64,000 nucleotides of DNA from Chlorobium sp. (GCA_028277485.1 JANQGE010000057.1:1-64000); one strand, 5' to 3'; counted from the stretch's first letter, positions 8,489 through 16,604 are shown. Notes: generated by a model not told the origin, from the sequence alone. Made by a program: numbers and translations.

Positions 8489-9193
8489 TTATTGCCGGAT
8501 GGGTTTGCGTGCGACAGCAAGGAATACGGTGTATGTTTTTTCCTTGCCGGCACGGTTCACTTTTTTAATTGATGCGGCATTTGAAAAACAAATGCCGGAA
8601 AAACCGCACTGTTCAAAGAGGTTTTGCAGAGCCTTGCGGTTGAAACCATGATACACGTGAGCATCCAGGTTATCATGAAAAGATCCGTCCTCTTCGTCCA
8701 GGTCGGCGATTGCCAGGTGACCTTCCGGGAGAAGCAGTGTGTGGAGCCTCTGCAATGCTTCGCGCGTATTGCCGATGTGATGGAAAGTCATGCTGCTGAA
8801 AATGAGAGCGTACTGTCCGCCCTGTCGATATGCCGAAGGAGCGGTAAAAATATCGGAAGCAACCGTCCGGATATTGGTGATGCCATGCTCCCTGACTTTT
8901 ACTTCGAGCGCGTTGAGCATCCCTTGTGAAGTGTCGACGGCGGTCAGTGAGGCTACCTTGCCGGCGACGGGACAAGTCAGCAACCCCGTTCCGCATCCTA
9001 TTTCCATTGTGTTCCAGTGTTTCTGAAACGGAATCGCATCCATCAGGGATTTCAATATCTGGCGGGCAAGATCTACCCTGCGGGGGTTGTGATCCCACGT
9101 TTCGGCGGCGCTGTCAAAGCGGTTTCTGCTGTTCGGTTTTTCTTCCAAAGACGGCAATTTGATAGTAAGGGATGAACAAAGGAGAAAGTACAA
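8489..9193 (-). CDS. Class I SAM-dependent methyltransferase
   Basis: 234 residues. The SAM-binding motif I is MEIGCGTGLLT, with the acidic motif II residue in AVDTSQGM and a later YALIFSSMTFHHIGN motif IV region, typical of the UbiE/Methyltransf_11 group acting on small molecules. The substrate is not predictable. The annotated first ATG gives an N-terminus (MYFLLCSSLTIK) that does not look like the family; a TTG at about codon 13 near KLPSLEEK may be the real start. It is upstream of the HAD phosphatase gene in the same direction. Confidence 0.8.
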   Translation of the reverse strand: MYFLLCSSLTIKLPSLEEKPNSRNRFDSAAETWDHNPRRVDLARQILKSLMDAIPFQKHWNTMEIGCGTGLLTCPVAGKVASLTAVDTSQGMLNALEVKVREHGITNIRTVASDIFTAPSAYRQGGQYALIFSSMTFHHIGNTREALQRLHTLLLPEGHLAIADLDEEDGSFHDNLDAHVYHGFNRKALQNLFEQCGFSGICFSNAASIKKVNRAGKEKTYTVFLAVARKPIRQ

Positions 9194-9228
9194 AGCAAGG
9201 TGATAATTGCAAAAAAGATTGGGATGCG

Positions 9229-10701
9229 CTAAACCTGCTCAACCGGGAAAATCCGGGAAATCATCAAAAAAACGGTCGCTATCCAGATGGCAGCGATAAT
9301 GTTCAGGAAGAATCCGAGCCGCAGTACTGTCTTTATTGAGACTTTTTCAAGCCCACCGAAAGCAAGGGCATTGACGGGAGTGGCTATGGGGCTCATGAAC
9401 GCCCCGGAAGCAGCAGCGGTGACAAGGAGGAGCAGCAGGAGCTGTTCGGAATGGAAAACCGGCTGCACAGCCAGGATCGCAGGGGCCAGGACAAACAAGA
9501 CGGTTGTATTGTTGAAGATTTCGGTAGCGAATATGGTTGAAACTCCCATGATGCCAAAAAGCAGTACCGGGTTCTCGGCCGATGAAATAGCCTGGCTGCT
9601 GAAGTTTTTAAAAAGTACAAAAAGCCACCCATCGATTTCTGATGTTGCCGGATTATCTCCTACGGATATGATCAGCAGCAAAAGTGCAGCAGTAAAGCTC
9701 ATAAGAAGCAGCCCGAAATAGGGGATTTCAAGCATAATCTGGTTTATCGAAAGGACGGAATTGTAATTATGTATGGACAGGGAAGTGAACGTTTCTCCAA
9801 AAAGGCGTTTCCAAAAACGATTGATCATATCCAGCAGAAAGCGATCGAGCGCCGTGTATGCCTTACGGGATGGAATGCGAAGCCTTTTTTCGAGCTGCTC
9901 GAGCGTTTTGCTGACAAAGATTATGGGAAATGCTGTAAGGTACAGTACGAGAAATATGATGTTTTTCAGAGCGTTTCTCACCGTAGTGGCTCTGCGGGGA
10001 AAAACAAAGGAGAAAAAAAGAATGACGAGCAGATAAAGAATCAAACCCAGATCGATGATGTTCAGCCCTGAAATCACAGGATCCGGGGTAAAGAAAAACT
10101 GAAAGGCACTGAAGATAAGGATAAGGGTGATATTGCTGATGAAGAAAACAAGAGGTTTCCTCGGTAGAAGAGAGCCTTTTCCGTGCAATACAGGGGTAAC
10201 CGATAGCTCCAGTTCAACGGGAGTACTCATCAAAAGAAGCCATCGTCCGGCAAGAATGAGCATGAGTGTAGCAGGAATACCGACCATGAGCCATGAGAAA
10301 AAGGTAAGGTGTTCCGTTCCGGGAAACGCATGAAAGCTTGCGAATCCCACCGCTGCAACGTTCAGCGGGCTGCCCGTCAGCGAAGCCATACCGCCTGTAT
10401 TGGCACCGAAGATCAGAGCACAGTAGAAAAGTGCGGCAAGTGTTTTCCGGTTGTCCACATTTTTGAAAACAGCCATCAGTTTTCGCACAACCGGCAGCAT
10501 GGCGAGGACAACGACGGTATTCGAGAAGAAAATTGAAAGGCTGTAAGACAGAAGAAGCGTTGCGGTCAGCAAGCCCCCGGTGGTGGTGCGGGTATGACCG
10601 AGAAGATATGCGATAAACCTGTGATGAGTTTTGGCCGCAATCAGTATCTGCGAAAGCAGAAAGCCGATTATCAGAATAATGATGTTCTGCAGCCAGTTCA
10701 T
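9229..10701 (-). CDS. SLC13/DASS-type anion permease
   Basis: 490-residue polytopic membrane protein with about 11-12 hydrophobic segments. It contains the paired loop motifs of the ion transporter superfamily: TGGMASLTGSPLNVAAVG in the first half and FMSPIATPVNALAFGG in the second, matching the SNT-type Na+/substrate-binding sites of SLC13 (DASS) and related ArsB/NhaD carriers. FSNTVVVLAMLPVVRKL is also typical. The substrate could be a dicarboxylate, sulfate or another anion. A cytoplasmic loop sits near residues 255-300. It is a single gene, divergent from the acyltransferase gene, with which it shares about 145 nt of promoter region. Confidence 0.8.
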   Translation of the reverse strand: MNWLQNIIILIIGFLLSQILIAAKTHHRFIAYLLGHTRTTTGGLLTATLLLSYSLSIFFSNTVVVLAMLPVVRKLMAVFKNVDNRKTLAALFYCALIFGANTGGMASLTGSPLNVAAVGFASFHAFPGTEHLTFFSWLMVGIPATLMLILAGRWLLLMSTPVELELSVTPVLHGKGSLLPRKPLVFFISNITLILIFSAFQFFFTPDPVISGLNIIDLGLILYLLVILFFSFVFPRRATTVRNALKNIIFLVLYLTAFPIIFVSKTLEQLEKRLRIPSRKAYTALDRFLLDMINRFWKRLFGETFTSLSIHNYNSVLSINQIMLEIPYFGLLLMSFTAALLLLIISVGDNPATSEIDGWLFVLFKNFSSQAISSAENPVLLFGIMGVSTIFATEIFNNTTVLFVLAPAILAVQPVFHSEQLLLLLLVTAAASGAFMSPIATPVNALAFGGLEKVSIKTVLRLGFFLNIIAAIWIATVFLMISRIFPVEQV

Positions 10702-10741
10702 GCGGTTGTTGTTTTAGGCCTGTTGTAAAGATGTCTCAATT

Positions 10742-10780
10742 TTACACAATATTCACTAAACCGTAACCATACCACAACAT
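10742..10780 (+). promoter_or_regulatory. Pho-box-like array of 11-bp-phased half-sites
   Basis: Four half-sites of the form NNAC start exactly 11 bp apart: TTACAC (10742), TCACTA (10753), TAACCA (10764) and CAACAT (10775). Phased direct repeats of TTAACA-like units every 11 bp are how PhoP/PhoB response regulators bind. The array precedes the PlsC-like/GNAT operon. That it responds to phosphate is inference, supported by a similar array before the porin gene. Confidence 0.45.
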
Positions 10781-10846
10781 TCTTTTCCGTAATTCTTAGT
10801 GAGCCTCTAAAAATGGTTTTTTCCCATAAAAAAATTTTCATCCCTC

Positions 10847-11704
10847 ATGAAAAACTTTTTCAGGATGAAATATCTGCGGGAGAATCTTTTTGGCAAACTG
10901 CCGTTTCTTCAACCTCTGGAATCATTGCTGCTGAGGTTTTTCATGATTCCGAACCTTTTTCTTCTTCATGCCGAAGGCTTGGAGCATATCAGGGATCGGA
11001 AAGGTCCGGTGATTTTTGCGTTCAACCATAACAACTCGATGGAATCGCTTTTTGTGCCGGTGTTTCTTGTCTATCACAGCGGTGGAAGAAAGATAAGTTT
11101 TGTTATCGACTGGATGTTCGGAAAAATACCTCTGTTAGGTTCTCTGTTCAGGCTGGCGGAGCCGGTTTATGTTTACCATAAGCGGTCTACCTGGGCAGTT
11201 CTCGAGTCCAGGAGGCCGAAAAAGCCGCCTTTCCCGGACACGGTTTCTCTCTGCTGTGAAAAACTCGGAAGGGGGGGACGTATAGGTATTTTCCCCGAAG
11301 GAACTCGAAACAGGGACCCTTTCAGGCTCCTGCCGGGGAAACCCGGAATAGGTCATATTGCTCTGCGGTCCGGTGTGCCCGTGATTCCGGTGGGGATAAA
11401 CTGTGTGTCGGGGAGGAAAAGAAAAAAGGTTCATGCTTTCGGCAGGGTTGTTCTAAAGATCGGCAAACCGCTTCAGTTTGACGACCTTTCGGAATCTTAC
11501 CGTTTGGCGGGCCGTACAAGTTCTTCATCTCTTGCTGAAGGCCGGGAGCGATATGTGCTTGCATTGACTGCGACACACAGGGTGATGTCGAACCTTGCCG
11601 GGCTTTGCGGAAAAAAATATACCTATCCGGCACCCGGGCTGAAGCTTGATAAAAAATCAATAGCCGACAACCATAACATCAAGGAGGTGCTATGTCCAGC
11701 GTAA
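10847..11704 (+). CDS. PlsC-like lysophospholipid acyltransferase
   Basis: 285 residues with the acyltransferase domain of the PlsC/LPLAT family. Motif I reads FNHNNSMES (H61, then Glu66), so the usual HX4D is HX4E. The region KIPLLGSLFRLAEPVYV corresponds to motif II and GIFPEGTRNRDP (about 148-158) to motif III; VPVIPVGI is motif IV. The family transfers acyl chains to lysolipids such as lysophosphatidate or, in OlsA, lyso-ornithine lipid. It overlaps the following GNAT gene by 13 nt, so the products probably work in one pathway. A Pho-box-like array lies upstream. An OlsA-like role in a phosphorus-free aminolipid is a hypothesis; a generic phospholipid acyltransferase is the alternative. 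Confidence 0.8.
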   Translation: MKNFFRMKYLRENLFGKLPFLQPLESLLLRFFMIPNLFLLHAEGLEHIRDRKGPVIFAFNHNNSMESLFVPVFLVYHSGGRKISFVIDWMFGKIPLLGSLFRLAEPVYVYHKRSTWAVLESRRPKKPPFPDTVSLCCEKLGRGGRIGIFPEGTRNRDPFRLLPGKPGIGHIALRSGVPVIPVGINCVSGRKRKKVHAFGRVVLKIGKPLQFDDLSESYRLAGRTSSSSLAEGRERYVLALTATHRVMSNLAGLCGKKYTYPAPGLKLDKKSIADNHNIKEVLCPA

Positions 11705-12351
11705 CGGTTAACAGAGTGTTGACGCAGGAGAACCGCACTGCGGCTGTGAGGGTTATTGAACAGGTGTTCCAGCGGGAGAAAAAATGGATACGTGCGGCTC
11801 AGGATCAGGTGCCCCGGACACTCGAGAAGGACGGCTGCTATTCATGGTTTCTTGCGAAAGTTGGCTGCAGGCCGGCAGGAGTGCTGCGTTTGATGTATGA
11901 TCCGCCCCTCGAGCTGCCTGAAGAGTATGATGTCAAGCTTCTTCCAGGTGTGGATATCGAGAAGATGAAACAGGAAGGGCGTTACGTCGAAATCGGTCGT
12001 TTTATGATAAAAAGCGAGTTCAGAAAAAATCCCCGGATCGCACTCCGTTTGATGCGAACGGCCACCAAGGAGGTTCTGGAAAGGGATTATACCCATTTCA
12101 TTACAGATGTTTTTGAAGGCGAGTCCAATTCCCCTCTCAATTTTCACACGAGGGTTCTCGGGTTCGAGGTGATCGGAAAGCACATGTTTGGTGACCTGAA
12201 CTGCAGCTCCACTCGTATAATCCTGACGCTTGACATACTGAAGGTATATCGCAGGATCAAAAACAACCGCAGCAGGGTATACAGTGAACTTACCGAGGGA
12301 ATGCGGGGAATTCTTGAAAGAAAGCTTGCAGCAGCAGGGCCGCGGATGTAA
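11692..12351 (+). CDS. GNAT-fold N-acyltransferase (OlsB/FeeM-like)
   Basis: 219 residues. The core has YVEIGRFMIKSEFRKN, an acyl donor-binding region, and DYTHFITDVFEGESNSPLNFHTRVLGFEVIGKH, a layout seen in N-acyl amino acid synthases and related GNAT proteins (FeeM, OlsB, homoserine-lactone-synthase-like folds). The ATG at 11692 is backed by a strong AAGGAGGTG ribosome site, unusual in this window, which sits inside the end of the upstream acyltransferase gene. The overlap suggests translational coupling. An OlsB (N-acyl transfer to an amino acid) plus OlsA pair would make an ornithine-type lipid. The exact substrate cannot be read from the sequence. Confidence 0.7.
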   Translation: MSSVTVNRVLTQENRTAAVRVIEQVFQREKKWIRAAQDQVPRTLEKDGCYSWFLAKVGCRPAGVLRLMYDPPLELPEEYDVKLLPGVDIEKMKQEGRYVEIGRFMIKSEFRKNPRIALRLMRTATKEVLERDYTHFITDVFEGESNSPLNFHTRVLGFEVIGKHMFGDLNCSSTRIILTLDILKVYRRIKNNRSRVYSELTEGMRGILERKLAAAGPRM

Positions 12352-12390
12352 ATCGCATTTAGGGGCACTTCGAAAAAAAGAGAAACTCAA

Positions 12391-12533
12391 GGGCATCTCT
12401 ATTAATTGTCGTGAGCGACCTGAAGACAAGGCGAACGGAGCGCAGAAACCGGAGTGTACACGGAGTACATGAAGATTTCGAGCACCGATCAACGAAGCAA
12501 TTGAATCGCGGAGTAGATAAATAAGAGGGGCCC
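12391..12533 (+). repeat. MITE-like element, full length, with TCAA target duplication
   Basis: 143-bp forward copy, exactly bounded by TCAA at 12387-12390 and 12534-12537. It carries the second type of right end (AACGAAGCAATTGAA then CGCGGAG). It fills most of the 265-nt gap between the GNAT gene and the MurB-like gene. Confidence 0.88.
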
Positions 12534-12616
12534 TCAAAAAGACCGTTTTAAGAATGCCCGTAATTGCAGGCGGCAACGGACGGGCAGATGCACATGAGCC
12601 TTAACAGTGGAGGGAT

Positions 12617-12868
12617 ATGCTGAAACTTGAGGAACTGCGGAGTGTGATCAAGGGAGAGATCTTTGTTCAGGAAGATATGGCCAAGCACGACATAAAGAAG
12701 ATCACGGGAGTTGCAGATATACTGATCAAGCCGTCAGGGAAAAAAGATCTTACAAAAACACTTCATGTGCTTAAGAAATCGCGTTTTCCTTACGTTGTCA
12801 TCAACAGGAAGGGCAGGGTTATATTCCCTGATGATCGCTATCACGGGGTGGTGGTAGTGACGGATTGA
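12617..12868 (+). CDS. Small stand-alone MurB-like FAD-binding fragment protein
   Basis: 83 residues, preceded by GGAGGGAT about 4 nt before the ATG. Residues 33-83 (ADILIKPSGKKDLTKTLH... GVVVVTD) resemble the first FAD-binding subdomain of UDP-N-acetylenolpyruvoylglucosamine reductase (MurB) and FAD_binding_4 proteins. The conserved GGGSN pyrophosphate loop is replaced by NRKGRV. The rest of MurB is missing, yet the reading frame is clean and has its own ribosome site, so it may be an expressed small protein rather than a decaying end. No function can be assigned. It precedes the phosphate porin gene by 166 nt. Confidence 0.6.
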   Translation: MLKLEELRSVIKGEIFVQEDMAKHDIKKITGVADILIKPSGKKDLTKTLHVLKKSRFPYVVINRKGRVIFPDDRYHGVVVVTD

Positions 12869-12897
12869 TATGCCGGGTGTTGCATCGGAATATTTTG

Positions 12898-12936
12898 TAA
12901 CAATATCGTTTCGGTTCCGTAACAGTTCCTTAACAA
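12898..12936 (+). promoter_or_regulatory. Pho-box-like array upstream of the porin
   Basis: TAACAA at 12898, TAACAG at 12920 and TAACAA at 12931 are spaced 22 and 11 bp apart, with a degenerate unit at 12909, giving an 11-bp phase throughout. A TATAAT at 12970-12975 could be the -10 of the same promoter. The location in front of a porin and the pst genes fits PhoB/PhoP control; this is inference from spacing and sequence. Confidence 0.55.
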
Positions 12937-13034
12937 TAGGAGTTATAAATTAGCTTGCGATGACGGGCATATAATTTTTTTTATGTCTTGTGTTCCTTGA
13001 TATGAAAAAACCAGAAAACATAACCTGTGTTATC

Positions 13035-14138
13035 ATGAAAAAATTTTTAGCGCTTTTTGCTTTTCTACTTGTTTCCGGCTGGAGCAATGCTCAGGCTGTG
13101 GACTGGAACTGGAAAGGTGACGTCCGCTACCGGTACGAGTCGAAAATTAAGGAAGATGCTGACAACAGCAGAGACCGCCATCGTCTTCGTGTGCGTCTCG
13201 GTGTTTATCCCTGGATTACCGAAGAGCTGACCGCCGGTGTTCAGTTCTCTACAGCCGGTGCGGGCGATCCGGTTTCACGCAACCAGACGCTTGGTAACGG
13301 TTTCACTGCAAAAGACCTTAACCTCAATCAGGCCTTCATCGACTATCATCCGATGTTCCTCGATGGTGAAGCAAACTTCATTTTCGGTAAAAGAGAGGTC
13401 AAGCAGACTCTTATCCGCGTCAACGACCTTGTCTGGGACAGCGACCTTACCCTCGAAGGTATGACTTTCCATTTCGGCAAAGACGGCAAGAAACAGCGTT
13501 CTGGTTTGAATGCGGTTGCTGGGTATTACTTTATCAATGAGATTAAAAAGAGTGAGGACGATCCTTTCTTCTGGGCAGCACAGCTTGCCTATACAGGCAA
13601 GGCCGGAGACCTTGGCTTCATGCTCGGTGCCGGCTACTATGATTATGAAAACATTGAGGGTGGAGCAGATGGTGTCTTGGGTAAGTGGGCAGATGGTGAA
13701 GGTTTCTTCGGGAATTCCAATACCGCCGGTACCTATGATTTTGACTATAATATTTTTGAAGTGTTTGCCAATGTGGGCGGTAAGTTCGACAGTCTGCCAT
13801 GGAAGCTCTACGGTCAGTATGCCGTGAACGTTGCCGACGACATTGATGATGATGACAAAGGGTATCTTGTTGGTTTCAAATTGGGTAAAGCCAAGAAAGT
13901 CGGTCAGTGGGAACTCGACGCCAACTACAGCTATATCGAAAAAGATGCTGTTGTCGGTGCTTATACGGACTCGGACCGCTGGGGCGGCGGTACTGACGGC
14001 GAGGGTTTTGAAGTCGGCGGGAAATATCATCTGGTCCAGAATATGACCGTTGGCGTTAAATATCTTGGTCATGAAGATGGTATTGACAGCGATGAAACTC
14101 TTCATGTTCTGCAGGCTGACATGGTTGTTAAGTTCTGA
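13035..14138 (+). CDS. Outer-membrane porin of the phosphate block
   Basis: The ATG at 13035 gives 367 aa with a signal peptide (KKFLALFAFLLVSGWSNAQA). The mature part is built of alternating amphipathic strands (WNWKGDVRYRYESK, HRLRVRLGVYPWI, LYGQYAVNVAD and others) with acidic loops, and ends in Phe (VVKF), as trimeric or monomeric outer-membrane barrels do. It resembles the putative porin families of Chlorobi/Proteobacteria (Porin_5-like); the pore specificity is not shown. Its position between a Pho-box-like array and pstS suggests that it admits phosphate or phosphorylated compounds. The upstream in-frame ATG at 12990 would add a non-signal-like N-terminus and is less likely. Confidence 0.8.
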   Translation: MKKFLALFAFLLVSGWSNAQAVDWNWKGDVRYRYESKIKEDADNSRDRHRLRVRLGVYPWITEELTAGVQFSTAGAGDPVSRNQTLGNGFTAKDLNLNQAFIDYHPMFLDGEANFIFGKREVKQTLIRVNDLVWDSDLTLEGMTFHFGKDGKKQRSGLNAVAGYYFINEIKKSEDDPFFWAAQLAYTGKAGDLGFMLGAGYYDYENIEGGADGVLGKWADGEGFFGNSNTAGTYDFDYNIFEVFANVGGKFDSLPWKLYGQYAVNVADDIDDDDKGYLVGFKLGKAKKVGQWELDANYSYIEKDAVVGAYTDSDRWGGGTDGEGFEVGGKYHLVQNMTVGVKYLGHEDGIDSDETLHVLQADMVVKF

Positions 14139-14178
14139 TGTCTGAAATGGTATTCTTGTTTTTGTGTTGCTGTTCTTT

Positions 14179-14250
14179 CTTCGTCGATTAAGCTGTAAAG
14201 CTTAACGAAGTTCCTTCCGCCGTTTCCCCCTCTTCAGAGGGGGAGAACGG
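14179..14250 (+). other. Two consecutive hairpins between porin and pstS
   Basis: The first hairpin pairs CTTCGT(CGA)TTAAGCT with AGCTTAACGAAG around GTAA (14179-14210). The second pairs CCGTTTCCCCCTC with GAGGGGGAGAACGG around TTCA (14220-14250). Neither is followed by a T-run, so they are not classic terminators. They could stabilise the abundant porin mRNA or partly stop readthrough into pstS. Confidence 0.5.
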
Positions 14251-14312
14251 TAATGCTCTGGCAAGATTGTACAGCCTTACTTTTTTAAAACGTTTCAAAT
14301 GAAAAAATTATT

Positions 14313-15131
14313 ATGAACAAGATGAAAAAACTGTTGATGCTCGTTGCAGTTTTTTGTTTTGCTGCAGCCGGTCCCTTGCAGGCTAAGAACAATATTGTCA
14401 TGGACGGCTCAACAACTGTCGGTCCTATCGCTAAATCTTTTGCGGCATATTTCACCGATAAGACAGGTGTTCAGGTTACGGTCAGTGAATCCGGCAGCGG
14501 TAACGGTGCGAAAAGCCTTATCAACGGTGCCTGCGACATTGCCAACATGTCCCGTCCGATGAAAGAAAAAGAAGCTGCGGCCGCGAAAACCAAAGGAATC
14601 AACCCTGTCGAGCATGTTGTTGCGCTTGACGGTCTTTCAGTCGTCGTGCATCCAAGTAACTATGTTTCTGCCTTGAAAGTCGAACAGATCCGCGATATCT
14701 ACACCGGAAAAGTCACCAACTGGAGCAAGGTGGGCGGTCCCAACGCGAAAATCGTTGTTATCCAGCGTGAATCGAACAGCGGTACACAGGATTCTTTCAA
14801 GAAGCTTGTTGTCGGTAAGGGTAATCCTGTCACCAAACGTGCCGAAACCCAGGCAAGCAATGGGGCAGTCAAAAGCCGCGTTGCGTCAACCCCTGCAGCT
14901 ATCGGCTTCATCGGCCTTGGTTTTATCGACGATTCGGTCAAACCTCTGATTGTCAACGGCGTTGCTCCGAGCGAAGAGACAGTAAAGCAAGGGGCTTATC
15001 CTGTTGCCCGTCCTTTGTTCATGTACACAAACGGTGAGCCGACAGGAGTTGTCAAGGATTTTGTCGATCTGCCGAAAACGGATGATGGTAAGCGCATGAT
15101 CAGTGAACTTGGTTACGTTAACCGTTATTAA
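14313..15131 (+). CDS. pstS: Phosphate ABC transporter substrate-binding protein, PstS family (short type)
   Basis: 272 residues with a signal peptide (KKLLMLVAVFCFAAAGPLQA). The mature start NNIVMDGSTTVGPIAKSF is the classic PstS phosphate-binding loop. SESGSGNGAKSLINGACDIANMSR and VIQRESNSGTQDSFKKLV contain the other Ser/Thr/Arg-containing ligand loops. It lacks a lipobox, so it should be a soluble periplasmic protein. It is followed by a terminator and then by a second, longer pstS. Two different binding proteins in front of two permease sets suggest systems of different affinity. Confidence 0.92.
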   Translation: MNKMKKLLMLVAVFCFAAAGPLQAKNNIVMDGSTTVGPIAKSFAAYFTDKTGVQVTVSESGSGNGAKSLINGACDIANMSRPMKEKEAAAAKTKGINPVEHVVALDGLSVVVHPSNYVSALKVEQIRDIYTGKVTNWSKVGGPNAKIVVIQRESNSGTQDSFKKLVVGKGNPVTKRAETQASNGAVKSRVASTPAAIGFIGLGFIDDSVKPLIVNGVAPSEETVKQGAYPVARPLFMYTNGEPTGVVKDFVDLPKTDDGKRMISELGYVNRY

Positions 15132-15173
15132 TAGTTTGCAACCGAATTAATAGCGGATTTTCTGCACTGCATG

Positions 15174-15203
15174 AAAAGCCGTCCAGTTTTGGGCGGCTTT
15201 TTT
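15174..15203 (+). terminator. Intrinsic terminator after the first pstS
   Basis: GCCGTCC / GGGCGGC stem with AGTTTT loop, an A-run before it and seven T after it. It separates the first pstS transcript from the second. Confidence 0.85.
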
Positions 15204-15226
15204 ATGGGCATCCCCCCCCTACCCGC

Positions 15227-15271
15227 CGAACGAAGCAATTGAATTTACTCGCGGAATAGGTAGAGGTGCCC
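15227..15271 (+). repeat. MITE-like element, right-end fragment
   Basis: Only the right end remains (CGAACGAAGCAATTGAA ... TAGAGGTGCCC), of the second right-end subtype. It lies in the 304-nt gap between the two pstS genes, which otherwise holds the terminator and the promoter region of the second pstS. Confidence 0.75.
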
Positions 15272-15299
15272 TTGTGAGATGGTTTTTTTGATACGGTTA

Positions 15300-15318
15300 T
15301 GTTACAATTTTGTCAACA
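15300..15318 (+). promoter_or_regulatory. Palindromic operator-like site upstream of the second pstS
   Basis: TGTTACAATTTTGTCAACA is an imperfect palindrome, and on the minus strand it reads as TGAC and TAAC units 11 bp apart. It lies about 120 nt before the second pstS. It may be a Pho-type operator, but the match is weaker than the two arrays upstream. Confidence 0.3.
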
Positions 15319-15435
15319 TTTTCCGATATGGATGAATAAGATCAAATCAAATTGTAACTACCACAACATACCAGTTCTGGTAGGTACTCGCTGTTATTTG
15401 TTACTTCAAATTCAAAAACAATTAAGGGGACGGAA

Positions 15436-16560
15436 ATGAAGAAAACTGTTACTTTGGCGGCCCTTTTTCTTTTACTGGCGGGCTCTTTGTCAGTGATCGG
15501 CTGCGGTCCTAAGGCAGATCAGGCCGGACAATCCGCACCTGAAACCGGTCAGGCCGGGGAAGGGGCACAATCTGCACGTGATTATATCAGCATCGTCGGT
15601 TCTTCGACGGTTTATCCTTTTGCTACGGTCGTTGCCGAACAGTTCGGCAAAACAACTGAATTCAAAACCCCGAAGATTGAGTCTACCGGTTCAGGCGGTG
15701 GATTCAAACTGTTCTCGGCCGGGGTTGGTATCGAACATCCTGATATTACCAATGCCTCACGCCGGATAAAAAAGTCCGAATGCGAGAAGTGTGCTGAAAA
15801 CGGTGTGGCCGAAGTTGTGGAAATCAAGATCGGTTATGACGGCATTGTTATGGCCAATTCAAAGAAGACCGAACCATTCAAGCTGAGCCGCAAGGATATC
15901 TTCCTGGCCCTGGCAAAAGAGGTGCCTGATCCGAACGGGGCTGAAGGAAAACTGGTGCCGAATCCGTACAAAACCTGGAAAGACGTCAATCCGGCTTTGC
16001 CTGCAACAAGAATCGAGGTGCTCGGCCCTCCTCCGACATCAGGGACGCGTGATGCTTTCGTCGAGCTGGCTATGGAAGCCGGAGCGAAAAAGTTTGCGTG
16101 GTTAAAGGCGCTGAGAAAAGAGGATAAAAAAGCATTCAAGGAAATCAGCCATACTCTTCGTGAAGACGGCGCATTCATCGAAGCCGGTGAGAACGACAAC
16201 CTGATTGTTCAAAAACTCGATGCAAACGCCGATGCACTGGGCATTTTCGGTTTCAGCTTCCTTGATCAGAATACCGACAAGATTCAGGGGGCCTTTGTCG
16301 ATGATGTACAGCCTGCATTCGGTGCAATTGCCGATGGTTCGTATCCTCTTTCCCGTCCACTGTTTTTCTATGTCAAGAAAGCCCATGTGGGAACTATTCC
16401 CGGTATCGCCGAATATCTTGCCGAGTTTACAGCAGAGAAAACATGGGGAGATGAAGGATACCTTACTGAAAAGGGTCTGATACCGATGCCGAAACAGGAA
16501 AGGGAGCAATACGCGAAAGCTGCGCAGGAGCTGATCTCAATTTCCTGCGGTGAACTGTGA
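15436..16560 (+). CDS. pstS: Phosphate-binding lipoprotein, PstS family (long type)
   Basis: 374 residues with GGGGACGG as ribosome site. The N-terminus is a lipoprotein signal peptide with lipobox SVIGC (about residues 19-23) and a flexible Gly/Ala/Gln linker. The mature domain begins ISIVGSSTVYPFATVVAEQFG, the PstS binding loop, with IESTGSGGGFKLF and LGPPPTSGTRDAFVELA as the other ligand loops. This long PstS type with an NASRRIKKSEC segment is known from many marine and photosynthetic bacteria. It should be anchored in the membrane and feed the permeases encoded just downstream. A strong terminator follows the gene, so the pstB-C-A genes may be expressed at a lower level. Confidence 0.92.
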   Translation: MKKTVTLAALFLLLAGSLSVIGCGPKADQAGQSAPETGQAGEGAQSARDYISIVGSSTVYPFATVVAEQFGKTTEFKTPKIESTGSGGGFKLFSAGVGIEHPDITNASRRIKKSECEKCAENGVAEVVEIKIGYDGIVMANSKKTEPFKLSRKDIFLALAKEVPDPNGAEGKLVPNPYKTWKDVNPALPATRIEVLGPPPTSGTRDAFVELAMEAGAKKFAWLKALRKEDKKAFKEISHTLREDGAFIEAGENDNLIVQKLDANADALGIFGFSFLDQNTDKIQGAFVDDVQPAFGAIADGSYPLSRPLFFYVKKAHVGTIPGIAEYLAEFTAEKTWGDEGYLTEKGLIPMPKQEREQYAKAAQELISISCGEL

Positions 16561-16604
16561 TCTCTTTTAGAGGAGATTGAAGCAAGCTGTTTTTTTCCCG
16601 TTTT

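Noticed and set aside
10813..11031. Short plus-strand frame overlapping the start of the PlsC-like gene
   Set aside because: It is in another frame of the acyltransferase and has no family resemblance.
15294..15385. GTAACTACCACAACAT at about 15354 as a second Pho box of the second pstS
   Set aside because: The two AAC units are 9 bp apart, not 11, so the phase of the other sites is not kept.
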